Source: JAUILH01 sp965230535
GTDB taxonomy: Bacteria; Bacteroidota; Bacteroidia; Flavobacteriales_D; JAUILH01
DNA: 64,000 bases
Assembly (NCBI GenBank): GCA_965230535.1
Contig: OZ246009.1
Coordinates: 248,001 to 312,000 of the forward strand
Direction: 5' to 3'
Shown here in pieces: positions 23,743 through 34,211 of the stretch. Below the pieces are notes generated by a model, which saw nothing but the letters and a program-made list of their open reading frames with translations, had not been told where the DNA came from and did no database searches. How positions within the stretch are numbered: position 1 is the first letter of the stretch; each line of letters starts with the position of its first letter. The position numbers and the translations under genes were made by a program.

Positions 23743-26700
23743 ATGATAATTTCAAAGGAAGTGCGCATATCTGTAAATAATCTCATTGCTCTGTTGGTGT
23801 TGCTTATACCCACAGTCGGTCACGCGCAGATAATTTTTTCCGAAACTTTTGATGAACCTGCCGGATCTACCACTGGTGCAGCGAATGGTGTAAATTGGAC
23901 GGCAACTTGTCCAACCTGTTTGGCTGGCGATTATCATGAAGTGCAAAATGGTACACTTGAAACAGGCGACTCTAACGGACCTGCAGAGTGGATTACCAAT
24001 GGCATTAATATTAGCGCTTGTTCTCATGTGATAGTGACATTTGATGTGTCTGAAAGCGGAACAATGGAAGCATGCGGCACCGGATGTGTTTCGGCCGATT
24101 GGGTAGCTTTTGAGTATAGTGTGGATGGTGGACCGTGGACATCTCCGGCAAATGCTTATGCATGTGGAGGCGGTTGTGCACCACCATCCGGAATGGCCAT
24201 TTTGGATGATGACATTACGAGCACCAATTATTCAACTGGTTGTATTGCAGTAAATGGAAATTCCCTTCAGCTTAGAATTACAACCCAATGCTGGGCCGGA
24301 TCTGAAGTTTGGAATGTAGACAATGTGGTGGTAAACTGTGAGGATGTCGACCCAGGAACCAATGCAGCCGTGGATGCCTGTACAATAAATGGAAATATCA
24401 ACTTGTTAGGAGAATTAGGGGGTACTCCAAATGCAACGGGAACCTGGACCGGGCCTTCTGCTTTGATAAATGGCTCTCAGGGAACCTTCGATCCTAATAC
24501 AAATCTTGCTGGAATTTATACGTATACAGACGGGGTATTGTGTCCTGAAAGTGCTGATGTGACTGTTACTATTTCTAATCCCGTTGCAGGTACCAATGGA
24601 AATGTTCAATTGTGTAGCAACGATCCCGCAACGAATTTAATCACCTTATTGGGAGGCACCCCTGATGCAGGAGGTTTCTGGACTGGCCCATCGGCATTGA
24701 CTGGTGGAGATCAGGGGACATTTACTCCGGGAACCAATGCAGCTGGCACCTATACATATACTGTCGGTCCTCCTGGATGTCAGGCAACTGCTGATGTTGT
24801 CGTAACAGTCGTTCCTTGCTCAAATTGCTCCATGACGGATCTCACGATCAACGTAACCAACTGTTATGTAAACGGAGGATTTTTAGAATACGACATTGCT
24901 GGTGTGCTCACCTTCACCAACCCACCAACCACAGGTCAGTTGGTGATCACAGATTGTTATGGTGCCACACAAACCTTCAATCCACCATTTGTGTCACCCT
25001 TCAACTTTACACAGACCAACATGCCACAAACTGGTGCTCAGTGTGATTTCACTGCTGTGTTTACAGACGATCCTACCTGTACCATCGTGGGACCTCATCA
25101 GGCTCCACCACCCATCACCGGCTTTAGTTCTAACTGTGTGATTGGTGCTGGTATCGTTACTGGAGACATTACCTTTGATGACACCTACGGTTCTGGATTT
25201 TTGGTAGTATCTATTGATGATGGTACCAATGTACTGGACACCATGATTACCTTGCCAACCACCAGTCCTCAAAACTGGTCTGTATCTGGATTAAATCCGG
25301 CAGCCAACCCTTATACCATTAGTTACTACTTCTCTGATTACCCGGGTTGTTCTCAAACCACCACCATTAACTGTGGTTGCCAGGCTGATGCGGGAACATA
25401 CAATGTGAGTATGACGGGTAACGGTAACACCAACTTTATTTTGTGTGATGGCGATCAGGTAGACATTACTACCAATAACGATTTTATTGATCCGGATAAC
25501 AATGGCCCACTGGGTGGTTTCCCATACGATCCGGGGATTGCATGGTTGATTTATAACTGCCCGCCAACACCAGGAGTAGACCCCAACAACGATCCTTGTT
25601 TCCAGGGAATCTTCAATGCCCCTAATGGCAGTGGTAATATGAGTGACATTAATGACCTGGGCATTATTAACAATTTCCCGGCAGGTACATTCAATAACAA
25701 TGAGGTGTTTTATGTCCCAATAACAATGTATAATTTCCCCAATTTGCTCTATAACACAAATTGTTGGAATGTTGGAACTCCCATCTCCGTTACTTATTTA
25801 ACCCCTATCACGTCCGCCATAGTAGAAGATTGCCCTAACGGAAGTGTAACGGTGACACTAAACGGTGGTCATCCGGAAATCTTTGGAACCAATTTTACAG
25901 CTTCTAACCTATTGCCAGCAACAGCCAGTTTTGCCAACACCACAGCAGCACATGGTGGTACCATCACCATCACTGGTCTTCAGGATGGAGACATGTACAG
26001 CTTTGATGTGGTAGATCAAAATGGGTGTCCGATACAAGTTACCGGCGGACCATTTGTTGGGCCTCCTGATGCGACGATTGCTCCGGCAGGACCATTCTGT
26101 CCAACCGATCCGGCTCTTAACCTCACTGCAGCTACACCAGGAGGAACATGGTCGGGAACGGGAATTACGAATACGACCAATGGCACCTTTGATCCGGCCA
26201 CTGCGGGGACAGGTGTACACAGCATTAATTATACGGTAGGTGGGGCGTGTCCCGGAAATGGACAAACAGATATCATCGTTACCAATCAACAAGATGCGAC
26301 AATAACCCCGGTTCCTGATCCTTGTGAAACGGATGCACCTTTTATCTTAAATGTGGTTGATCCGGGAGGCACATTTACTGCTACGTGTGGTGCTTGTGTA
26401 GATGCAACAACCGGAACATTCAATCCCCAAATTGCAGGGGTAGGTCTACACACGATTACTTATACGATTGCGGGTACTTGTGGAGATGTACAGACACTCG
26501 ATATCAATGTGATGCAAAGTTTTGATGCTGCTCTGGGTGCTATGCCTGATATGTGTATTGGCAATGCAAACACCTTTGTCAATGTATTAGGTGATGCCGG
26601 AGGAACATTTTCAGGTGTTGGAATTATAGATCCGACTACGGGAGAATTTGATCCAATTGTCGCTGGAGCAGGCACTCACGTCATAACTTACTCTTTTCCA

Positions 26701-27777
26701 GGGCCTTGTGGAAATTCTGAAACCACAACCATCACTGTAAACGATCCTTTAAGTGTTACTGCATTTATTGATATGGATATTTGTGAAGGGCAGAATGCCA
26801 ATTTATCTGCCGTTGCAAATGGAGGTGATGGCAACTATACCTATACATGGACGGATGATCAGGGGAACCCTGCAGGAGTTGGACAGTTTATTACTGTTAC
26901 ACCTGCTGTTACTACCACATATACTGTTACCGTAACTGATGGATGTGGGTCTAATGCCGCTACAGATCAGGTAACTGTGACTGTGAACCCTCTGCCTACC
27001 ATAGATTTTGTGGTAGACAATGCCACTGGATGTGCGCCACTTACTGTCACCTTTACTGACAACTCTGTACCTGCTGGCACAACATGTTTATGGGATTTTG
27101 GGGACACCTTCTTCTCTACTGATTGTGGTACAACAACTCATACTTATACCGATCCCGGATGTTATGATGTGTCTTTAACCATCACAACTGCGGCCGGATG
27201 TTCGAATAGTATGACACAAACCAGCATGGTGTGTGTGACACCTAATGCCTTAGCAGCATTTGATGTTGACCCGGGTCAGGTAGATGTGAACGCACCTATC
27301 TTCAACTTTACAAACAATAGCAGCAATGCTACCACCTATTCCTGGACTTTTGGTGATGGGGAGAATTCTATGGATACAGATCCAAGCCATACCTACCCGG
27401 CAATCCCCGGCATGTATGAAGTATGCTTAACAGCTATGAATGACGAAGGTTGTAACGACATAGTATGTGACAGCGTTCAAATTTTGGACGTCTTCAGTGT
27501 TTACGTTCCAAATGCATTTACACCCAATGGAGATGGTTTCAACGACGAATTTCTTCCGGTGGTAAATGGCATTGTAAGCGATTCTTATGAACTGTACATC
27601 TTTGACAGATGGGGACATATTATATTCGAGTCGAACAGCCAAAACATTGGTTGGAACGGAAATGATCCCTCTGGTGTACTGGCCAAATCAGATGTTTATG
27701 TATGGAAGCTGATACTGAAAAGTTCAGTTGATGATGAGCATTATGAGAAGGTTGGACACGTAACACTCCTCAAATAA
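23743..27777 (+). CDS. Large secreted adhesin, T9SS type B sorted
   Basis: A 1344-residue protein with signal peptide (LLVLLIPTVGHAQ). Residues 30-200 are a beta-sandwich-like domain (FSETFDEPAGSTTGAANGVNW, then LQLRITTQCW). Several Ig-like modules of the form GGTWSGTGITNTTNGTFDP follow, then two PKD domains near 1110-1250 (CLWDFGDTF, YSWTFGDGENSMDTDPSHTY). It ends in a type B T9SS sorting domain (VYVPNAFTPNGDGFNDEF, LYIFDRWGHIIFES, VWKLIL). It is likely exported by T9SS and attached to the outer surface. The ligand is unknown. It is expressed behind a structured leader. Confidence 0.88.
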   Translation: MIISKEVRISVNNLIALLVLLIPTVGHAQIIFSETFDEPAGSTTGAANGVNWTATCPTCLAGDYHEVQNGTLETGDSNGPAEWITNGINISACSHVIVTFDVSESGTMEACGTGCVSADWVAFEYSVDGGPWTSPANAYACGGGCAPPSGMAILDDDITSTNYSTGCIAVNGNSLQLRITTQCWAGSEVWNVDNVVVNCEDVDPGTNAAVDACTINGNINLLGELGGTPNATGTWTGPSALINGSQGTFDPNTNLAGIYTYTDGVLCPESADVTVTISNPVAGTNGNVQLCSNDPATNLITLLGGTPDAGGFWTGPSALTGGDQGTFTPGTNAAGTYTYTVGPPGCQATADVVVTVVPCSNCSMTDLTINVTNCYVNGGFLEYDIAGVLTFTNPPTTGQLVITDCYGATQTFNPPFVSPFNFTQTNMPQTGAQCDFTAVFTDDPTCTIVGPHQAPPPITGFSSNCVIGAGIVTGDITFDDTYGSGFLVVSIDDGTNVLDTMITLPTTSPQNWSVSGLNPAANPYTISYYFSDYPGCSQTTTINCGCQADAGTYNVSMTGNGNTNFILCDGDQVDITTNNDFIDPDNNGPLGGFPYDPGIAWLIYNCPPTPGVDPNNDPCFQGIFNAPNGSGNMSDINDLGIINNFPAGTFNNNEVFYVPITMYNFPNLLYNTNCWNVGTPISVTYLTPITSAIVEDCPNGSVTVTLNGGHPEIFGTNFTASNLLPATASFANTTAAHGGTITITGLQDGDMYSFDVVDQNGCPIQVTGGPFVGPPDATIAPAGPFCPTDPALNLTAATPGGTWSGTGITNTTNGTFDPATAGTGVHSINYTVGGACPGNGQTDIIVTNQQDATITPVPDPCETDAPFILNVVDPGGTFTATCGACVDATTGTFNPQIAGVGLHTITYTIAGTCGDVQTLDINVMQSFDAALGAMPDMCIGNANTFVNVLGDAGGTFSGVGIIDPTTGEFDPIVAGAGTHVITYSFPGPCGNSETTTITVNDPLSVTAFIDMDICEGQNANLSAVANGGDGNYTYTWTDDQGNPAGVGQFITVTPAVTTTYTVTVTDGCGSNAATDQVTVTVNPLPTIDFVVDNATGCAPLTVTFTDNSVPAGTTCLWDFGDTFFSTDCGTTTHTYTDPGCYDVSLTITTAAGCSNSMTQTSMVCVTPNALAAFDVDPGQVDVNAPIFNFTNNSSNATTYSWTFGDGENSMDTDPSHTYPAIPGMYEVCLTAMNDEGCNDIVCDSVQILDVFSVYVPNAFTPNGDGFNDEFLPVVNGIVSDSYELYIFDRWGHIIFESNSQNIGWNGNDPSGVLAKSDVYVWKLILKSSVDDEHYEKVGHVTLLK

Positions 27778-27864
27778 TTCAGCATTTTTTAAGTAAAATT
27801 TCAGAACGTAATTAGTTTACGTAGTGTGATCGGAAATTTGTATTGTGATCAAATCAATAATACA

Positions 27865-28215
27865 ATGAAAACGGCACAGAACTTATTCGACAAGCAAACT
27901 TCAAAGCAATTTAAAAACATTGAAATAGACACCATTGTTTATGAAAGAAATGATGATGGTTTATTATTAGAATGTTCGGTAGACACAAAAGAAGGAAAGG
28001 TTCAGAGAAATCTTGAAATCAGCTTCAACCAGTGGGAATTTTTACTCGCTCATTTAAAGGATAGCTTTTTAGCTAATCGCCTTGAGAAGATGGTATCTGA
28101 TATGGTGGACACCGTGGATTGGATAGCTGAGCTACCACTGAAATCATTGCTTGGGAGACCAGCACAACTGAAAAAACTAAATACAAGCGCTCAATACCAC
28201 GTGTTAAGAGCATAA
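27865..28215 (+). CDS. Small cytoplasmic protein of unknown function
   Basis: A 116-residue protein from the ATG at 27865; the frame extends upstream to a GTG at 27826, but that segment looks unlike coding sequence. It has no signal peptide. The sequence is mixed alpha/beta with an aromatic segment (ISFNQWEFLLAHLKDSFL) and a basic C-terminal end. It is not recognised. The next gene begins 21 nt downstream, so a two-gene operon with the HIRAN-like protein is likely. Confidence 0.6.
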   Translation: MKTAQNLFDKQTSKQFKNIEIDTIVYERNDDGLLLECSVDTKEGKVQRNLEISFNQWEFLLAHLKDSFLANRLEKMVSDMVDTVDWIAELPLKSLLGRPAQLKKLNTSAQYHVLRA

Positions 28216-28236
28216 TTCATTCTAAAATATAGCATC

Positions 28237-28599
28237 ATGAGACAATTGAATATCAATCCAAAAGGAGAGTTAGTATCACATGCGCTTTACCACAATTTAG
28301 GTATTCTTACTTGTGTTGAGGACATAGCAAAATATGATATGATTTATATCTATCATCATATGTCGGTTGGCGACGACTTAAGGTTGGAACGCGATTTCTC
28401 CAACATTTTCCAACCCAATCAGGTGGAGGTCTTTTTTAAAGGGTTTAAAATAGGCATGATCTCTAAAAAATCTGCCGGGATTATTTGTCGATTGATGGAC
28501 AAGGGCATTCCGGTAAGCGCCAAGATAAAGGGCATGTCAAAGAAGAAATATATGCCTTTAACCGGATTGGATATTGAAATTAAGGCACACGTTAATTGA
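28237..28599 (+). CDS. Stand-alone HIRAN-like domain protein
   Basis: A 120-residue protein. Residues of about 45-118 follow the HIRAN pattern: a basic/charged strand (LRLERDFSNIFQPNQVEVFFKG), then FKIGMISKKSAGIICRLMDKGIPVSAKI. HIRAN domains bind DNA 3' ends or stalled forks in eukaryotic helicases, and occur alone in bacteria near DNA-processing genes. Here it is alone with a small unknown partner. The assignment is by pattern only, and the usual R-E-P-N-P-x-D motif is degenerate. Confidence 0.55.
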   Translation: MRQLNINPKGELVSHALYHNLGILTCVEDIAKYDMIYIYHHMSVGDDLRLERDFSNIFQPNQVEVFFKGFKIGMISKKSAGIICRLMDKGIPVSAKIKGMSKKKYMPLTGLDIEIKAHVN

Positions 28600-28616
28600 T
28601 GATCTGTTGCCAAGAT

Positions 28617-28649
28617 CCTGCCCAAACTTCTCTTTTGAGAGGGGGCAGG
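28617..28649. terminator. Possible bidirectional stem-loop between convergent genes
   Basis: CCTGCCC (28617-28623) pairs with GGGCAGG (28643-28649) with an inner TCTC/GAGA hairpin. It lies between the stops at 28599 and 28667. No T run follows on either strand, so termination would be weak or factor dependent. Confidence 0.35.
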
Positions 28650-28666
28650 ACTCAACAGTTCAGATA

Positions 28667-31600
28667 TTATTTAATAATTACGACTTCCTTGAATACAGAA
28701 TGTTTTTTGGTATCGAACCGAATCATGTAATATCCGGTATTCAATCCTTCCAAAGAAAAAGAGCGTTCTCCTTCCCTTAGCCTCATAAATCTAAGTAACT
28801 GTCCGGCCTGAGAGTAAACAGACAGATTTAATGGACCGGTAATACTCGTATTGAAATGGAAATCACCATTACCCGGATTTGGATAAACAACCAGTGATGG
28901 CGCATTTTCCTCTTCTAATCCAACCGTGGTGATGTCAAATGTAGCACAGGAAGAATCTATCCCGCATACATTCATCGCGATTAAGCAAGCTTCAAAAGTT
29001 CCATTGGAAGTATAGACATGTGTTGGGGCTTGTACGCCTGACAAAGTATCTCCATCTCCAAAACTCCAATACCAGAAATCTACGTTAGACGGCATATTCG
29101 CAATGCCAAAAATAACCAGTGGATCATTCATGCTTGGGAAGACTTGAGACATATTTATAATGTCATTCCATACCAATACAACCTGATCAGAATTCATACA
29201 TCCATTGGTTCCAACTGAATTCGAAATAACAGATGAAGTAGGGGCGGTCGCATTGTAAATAAACGTCAGACTATCGTTTGTTTGAGTTGTGGTAAAGTTA
29301 CTTATCGAGTAGGATGCCACTCCTGTGGTATCAATCCCGAAAGACAGTTCTTCTCCGTCGCACACCCATAAACTATCGGGACCAATATTGGCATTTGGAA
29401 GCGGATATTCTATCAGGTTTAAAGTAAGAATACTGTCGCAAAACACAGCATTGGTCAAAACTTGTGTGTATGATCCTGCTGAAGAATACGTAAACCCATT
29501 ATAGATGAAACTGGACCCCGCGCAGAAACCCGTATCCACCTGAGATGTGGTGATCTGATTGACGGTTAAGTCGATGATCGTAACACTGTCGCACCCGAAA
29601 ACAGATTGCAATGTATCATAATACATTCCTGTAGTATTTTGCCAGGCGCCCTCAGCGTAGATACTATCATTATTACAAATAGTTGACGTAATCGTGATCG
29701 AATACGTTGGATTAACGGTAAGCACTGTAGTGTATACGCTGTCACACCCATCAATGGTCTGTAAAGAATCATAGTAGGCACCAGCAGTTGATTGATACGT
29801 TCCGTAAATCTGGATGCTGTCACCCTGACAAATGGATGCTGTATTGGTGTATTCATAAGTTGGATTGATGCTTATACTAGTTTCAATAACGCTATCACAC
29901 CCGTATACAGACTGCAGTGTATCATAATATGTTCCTGCCGTATTTTGCCAGCTTCCTTCCAGAAAAAGCGAGTCATTATCGCACAAAGCAACACTATTCT
30001 GGATCAAACTTTTAGGGTAAACTCTCAGCATGGCCGTATCCGATATGATTGTCTGACAGCCAAAATCATGATATACCCTTATCAATAAACTGTCGTGATT
30101 GATATTGGCACTTGAAAATGAGTAGAAATCATTGACATATATATCACTGATCCATGAATTACCGTGGTCCAGAGAGAATTCCCAGTAACTATTGTTAGCA
30201 CCCGGTGAGTAAAAGTACGTGGACGTGAATACAACTGGCTCCCCCTCACATACTTCAACATCTTGTGGATGAGTAAGCAGGCCGTAATGTTCAAACGCAC
30301 CAATATCAATGGTATCCTGAACCTCCCTTGGATTTTTGTTGAAATCGACCGTGTCTGGCGTGTAAAGTGCAGTTCCGCTGTGGTTCACACACGGAGATGT
30401 ACACCAATTTAGCGACCAGTCTGTTCCATTATAACCGTCGAATGAAACACCTGTTCCCGCACTCGGACTAATAAAATCCGGGTTGGTATAGTGAAGATTG
30501 AACTGATCGACCAGAGCAGAAACCGGAACACCGGCATTGGTAAGGTCATATGTAAAGCTGCTGGTATAAAACCGTGTGTTATTAGAATTGATGGATGTAC
30601 CCATTCCAATATCTTCATTAACTCCGGGCGTGGTAGATTCGTTATTGTAGAAAATGGTCTTGTTAACGTAAAGGGCACTTCCATAGCTATCATAAACATA
30701 AAGACCACCAGCGTTTAAGGCCTTGTTGTGAGCAATGGTATTGTTGGCAAAAACGCTTGTTCCTCCTCCATTTGAAAAAACATTGAAATAATGAACAGCT
30801 CCACCATTTCCGGCGGCTTCATTGTTAACGAAAACAGAGTTTTGAACCTTTATATTAGAACCATAGGCCTGAAGTGCACCTGCGTTAGATGAGGCAGAAT
30901 TGTTGTTAAACATGGTTCTTTTTATATCCAGCGTTTGTGCACCGGCAAATGATATAGCTCCACCGTCTGTGGCTTGATTGTTAGAGAATCGGGAATCTGT
31001 AATGTCAATGATAGAATATTGTCCCAGATGAGGTCCATTGCGGATAGCACCACCTCTTCCGTTTGGACAACTATTGTTTAAGAATTTACAATCTTCAAAG
31101 TTCAGATTATAGCTTCTTGCCGTGTGGATGGCGCCTCCTCCAGCTGCCCCGTTTGCCGTGTTATGTTTAAAATCGCAGGACACCAGGTTCTGAGCATTGC
31201 CATTGTACACAAAAGAGTAGTAGTCGAACCACGCGCCTCCATCATTGAGGGCCCAGTTGTTTCTGAAAGACGTGTGTTGAATTTTGATTCTCCAACTACT
31301 GAAAGTGTATAAACCACCTCCGTAAGTAGAATTTGGCAATGTTGAAGTGCCATCAGCTTTTCCAAATTCAATGACACAAAACTCCAGACGACTGGTATCT
31401 CCGGAACTCATTCTGTTATGAAATCTAATTCCGGCCCAACCGGTATGGGTATTGTTGTAGTAGCCTGTTGTATCTGAAGTTGTGAATTTAATGGAATCAC
31501 TTGCCGCCCCCTGAGCTACCAGAGTTCCTTTGACGTTGAAAGAATAATGCCCAACAAAATCAATTACGATTCCGGGTTCTATGGTCAGTACGGTAAGCGT

Positions 31601-31759
31601 ATCCACAGTTGTATTCCCCATGATTTTGACGGTATCGATACTTGAATTACTCCAGGTGGTATTGGCGCTGATATTACCACTAACGTTGATGTTTTGCCCT
31701 GTGACATAAAGTGAACAGCACATGAACGCCAACAGATGAATTAGTTTTAAACTTCTCAT
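28667..31759 (-). CDS. Pmp-like beta-helix adhesin, T9SS type A sorted
   Basis: A 1030-residue protein from the ATG at 31759, which gives a signal peptide (LLAFMCCSLYVTGQ); the frame is open to 31894 but that part is basic and unlike an export signal. Residues 40-400 form a right-handed beta helix with repeated FxNN...GGAI motifs (FSNNQATDGGAISFAG, FVNNEAAGNGGAVHYF), as in chlamydial polymorphic membrane proteins. After about residue 590 come at least three CDSV-ending modules (AGAYYDSLQTIDGCDSVY), then a PKD domain (WYWSFGDGDTLSGVQAPTHVY) and a type A sorting domain (VVYPNPGNGDFHF, VVIIK end). It is a surface adhesin. Confidence 0.85.
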   Translation of the reverse strand: MRSLKLIHLLAFMCCSLYVTGQNINVSGNISANTTWSNSSIDTVKIMGNTTVDTLTVLTIEPGIVIDFVGHYSFNVKGTLVAQGAASDSIKFTTSDTTGYYNNTHTGWAGIRFHNRMSSGDTSRLEFCVIEFGKADGTSTLPNSTYGGGLYTFSSWRIKIQHTSFRNNWALNDGGAWFDYYSFVYNGNAQNLVSCDFKHNTANGAAGGGAIHTARSYNLNFEDCKFLNNSCPNGRGGAIRNGPHLGQYSIIDITDSRFSNNQATDGGAISFAGAQTLDIKRTMFNNNSASSNAGALQAYGSNIKVQNSVFVNNEAAGNGGAVHYFNVFSNGGGTSVFANNTIAHNKALNAGGLYVYDSYGSALYVNKTIFYNNESTTPGVNEDIGMGTSINSNNTRFYTSSFTYDLTNAGVPVSALVDQFNLHYTNPDFISPSAGTGVSFDGYNGTDWSLNWCTSPCVNHSGTALYTPDTVDFNKNPREVQDTIDIGAFEHYGLLTHPQDVEVCEGEPVVFTSTYFYSPGANNSYWEFSLDHGNSWISDIYVNDFYSFSSANINHDSLLIRVYHDFGCQTIISDTAMLRVYPKSLIQNSVALCDNDSLFLEGSWQNTAGTYYDTLQSVYGCDSVIETSISINPTYEYTNTASICQGDSIQIYGTYQSTAGAYYDSLQTIDGCDSVYTTVLTVNPTYSITITSTICNNDSIYAEGAWQNTTGMYYDTLQSVFGCDSVTIIDLTVNQITTSQVDTGFCAGSSFIYNGFTYSSAGSYTQVLTNAVFCDSILTLNLIEYPLPNANIGPDSLWVCDGEELSFGIDTTGVASYSISNFTTTQTNDSLTFIYNATAPTSSVISNSVGTNGCMNSDQVVLVWNDIINMSQVFPSMNDPLVIFGIANMPSNVDFWYWSFGDGDTLSGVQAPTHVYTSNGTFEACLIAMNVCGIDSSCATFDITTVGLEEENAPSLVVYPNPGNGDFHFNTSITGPLNLSVYSQAGQLLRFMRLREGERSFSLEGLNTGYYMIRFDTKKHSVFKEVVIIK

Positions 31760-31940
31760 GAATTTCTTGGCTTTATTTTGAGCAAAGAAAGACACCACAT
31801 TGCCCTGTTTGATCGGTAGTTTTGTGGAGTTGCCGGATATTCTTGTGAGTGTGGCTTTTTTGTTTGCCAATGTTTTAGTTGATCTAATTCTCAATTGCTT
31901 AGCTTTGTGAAGAGCGTGCTTTGTTATTGGTAGATATTTT

Positions 31941-34211
31941 ATGAGGTATTTAAAAACAGTTTTTTTAGTTCTTATTTCGGCTTATGGTCTTGGGCAAAAT
32001 GCAAAGGTTGACAGCTTAGAATCTCGTTTGAAAAACACACACGATGAAGGTGCTCGAATGCCACTATTGTCTGAATTGGGTGAAGCACTTCTTCGCAAGG
32101 ATTCGGAAAAGGCTTTTGAATACGGTACGGAATTAATGTCTTTAGCCAGAAACGCCAAAGATCATAAATGGACATCAACAGCATACCATTTACTCGGAAG
32201 ACTTCATCTATATCTTGGTCGGCCGGAAAAAGCGGAGGAGATTTATCTGGAAGCCGTTGAATATGAATACAAACGAACCAAGGTTTCAGATAAAAGGCTT
32301 GCCTGGCAATTGTACAATGCAGGGAATCATTACAACCACACAGGACGTTACCGCAAGGCACTGATCTATTTTCAGAAAAGTCTGGACATAGAATATGAAC
32401 TTGATAACAAAGAGAACCAAACTAATAGTTTGGGCAGTATCGGAGCAATGTACCTTCAGTTGAACGTATTGGATAGTGCTCAGATCAGTCTGGAAAAAGG
32501 GATGAACCTGGCGGTTGAAATCAATGACAGTTCAAGCATCCAGACATGTGCTTCTAATCTGGTTAATCTTCATATGTCAAGAGGCAAATATGATGAGGCC
32601 TTAGGCGTTTCTGAAACAGCTGAATTGTACGCGCAGAATGCCAATGATTTGGCATATACCTTCGGAGGGAGAGGGAGCATCTATTATTATCTGGGAAAGA
32701 TAGACAGTGCCATATATAACTTTAAAAAAACGGCTGAATATTTTGAGGAGGCCGGCAGAGAACTGGAACAGGGACAAACGATTTTGAACATTGGTGTGTT
32801 GTTCCGGGATCAAGGCAATTTAAAACGATCGGCAGACTCATATAAGACTGCAGAAGAAATCTTTATTCGTTTGGGGAATAATGAACTACTGACGGCTGTG
32901 TATCTCAATATGGCAGGAGTTTGGGAAGAAAAAAATGACTTGGATTCGAGTTATCATTACTATGAGAAAGGCCTTGAGTTGGCTTTGGTAGAACAGAATC
33001 TCATAAATATGGGAACGGCCTATCAAAACCTGGGTATTCTGGATGAACGTGAAGGGAATTATGAGATGGCTGCGGATAAATTGGAAAAGGCCTTGGATAT
33101 ATTTCATCAAACCGGGGATCCAAGGCTGGTTGCAGAAGCCAATTACACCTTATCAGGTGTTTACGTCAACCTAAAGCAATGGGAACAAGCCCGGCGAGTT
33201 TTAGATAGTTCGCTCAATGTGGCCATTAGAATTGGTCATGTAGACCTGCAGATTAAGGGCTACGACAGGCAAATCAAAATTTTATCCCTTTATGAAGGGA
33301 GGGAGGAGCTCTATTTGTATCACAGCGAGCAGATAAAGTTGTTAGACAGCATTCAGGCGAGCAAAAATTTCACAGCAATGGAAGAACTTAATTCTCAATA
33401 TTCACTTGAGGAAAAAGAGGACTCTATTCGTTTACAGAATATCGAATTGGCTAGTGAAAGAGCCATCAACGATAAAATTTCCATCATTAATGAACAGAGA
33501 GGAACCATGTTATGGATTGCCTATGTTGGCGGAGGCATCTTTCTGATAATGGCGATTCTGCTTTTTATTAGTAGAAGAAAAGTAAAGGCTAAGAATGCGG
33601 AGAACGAATTGTTATTAGGAGAGATACACCATCGTGTCAAAAACAACCTTCAGGTGATATCAAGTCTTTTAAGTCTTCAGGAAAAAAACATCCAGGATGA
33701 AACGGCAAAAATGGCCATTCTGGAAGGGAAAGAACGGGTGAAATCCATGGGACTTATCCATAAAATGTTGTATCAGCACGACAATTATTCCGGGATTGAA
33801 ATGACAGCCTATATCGATACTTTGATCAATGGTTTGATGACCTCTTTTGGAATTAAATCTTCTGAATTGGAACTGGACACCCGTTTCGACGAGATTAACC
33901 TGGATGTAGATTCAGCTGTGCCAATCGGATTAATTATCAATGAACTTGTTATTAATGCCCTGAAATATGCTTATGAATCAACAGATAATCCTAAGATTTC
34001 CGTTAAACTGAGTCAGGAATCAGAAGGACTCAAACTCAGTGTAAAAGACAATGGTAAAGGTGAATTAGAAAAAATAAAAGAGTCAAAATCCTTTGGATTA
34101 AAATTGGTCAGATTATTGGTGAAACAGCTCAATGGAAGCTTAACCCTGACTTCAGAAAACGGCATCAGCTATGACATTTTGATAAAGGATTATAAATTGA
34201 TAGGAAAATGA
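31941..34211 (+). CDS. TPR sensor histidine kinase (HisKA_2 type)
   Basis: A 756-residue membrane kinase. It has a signal peptide (VFLVLISAYGLGQ), tetratricopeptide repeats over about 40-430 (repeated A-Y-x-N-x-G motifs), a coiled coil, one transmembrane helix near 525-545 (IAYVGGGIFLIMAILLF), a HisKA_2 domain with EIHHRVKNNLQVISSLLSLQ (phospho-acceptor probably His564) and a HATPase domain (IGLIINELVINALKYAY, VKDNGKGE). The TPR part would be periplasmic. It overlaps the LytTR regulator by 4 nt (ATGA), so the two are partners. Confidence 0.9.
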   Translation: MRYLKTVFLVLISAYGLGQNAKVDSLESRLKNTHDEGARMPLLSELGEALLRKDSEKAFEYGTELMSLARNAKDHKWTSTAYHLLGRLHLYLGRPEKAEEIYLEAVEYEYKRTKVSDKRLAWQLYNAGNHYNHTGRYRKALIYFQKSLDIEYELDNKENQTNSLGSIGAMYLQLNVLDSAQISLEKGMNLAVEINDSSSIQTCASNLVNLHMSRGKYDEALGVSETAELYAQNANDLAYTFGGRGSIYYYLGKIDSAIYNFKKTAEYFEEAGRELEQGQTILNIGVLFRDQGNLKRSADSYKTAEEIFIRLGNNELLTAVYLNMAGVWEEKNDLDSSYHYYEKGLELALVEQNLINMGTAYQNLGILDEREGNYEMAADKLEKALDIFHQTGDPRLVAEANYTLSGVYVNLKQWEQARRVLDSSLNVAIRIGHVDLQIKGYDRQIKILSLYEGREELYLYHSEQIKLLDSIQASKNFTAMEELNSQYSLEEKEDSIRLQNIELASERAINDKISIINEQRGTMLWIAYVGGGIFLIMAILLFISRRKVKAKNAENELLLGEIHHRVKNNLQVISSLLSLQEKNIQDETAKMAILEGKERVKSMGLIHKMLYQHDNYSGIEMTAYIDTLINGLMTSFGIKSSELELDTRFDEINLDVDSAVPIGLIINELVINALKYAYESTDNPKISVKLSQESEGLKLSVKDNGKGELEKIKESKSFGLKLVRLLVKQLNGSLTLTSENGISYDILIKDYKLIGK

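Noticed and set aside
24816..26292. Several open frames on both strands within the 1344-residue adhesin gene
   Set aside because: All overlap a long, well-supported coding frame with clear domains and lack independent signals.
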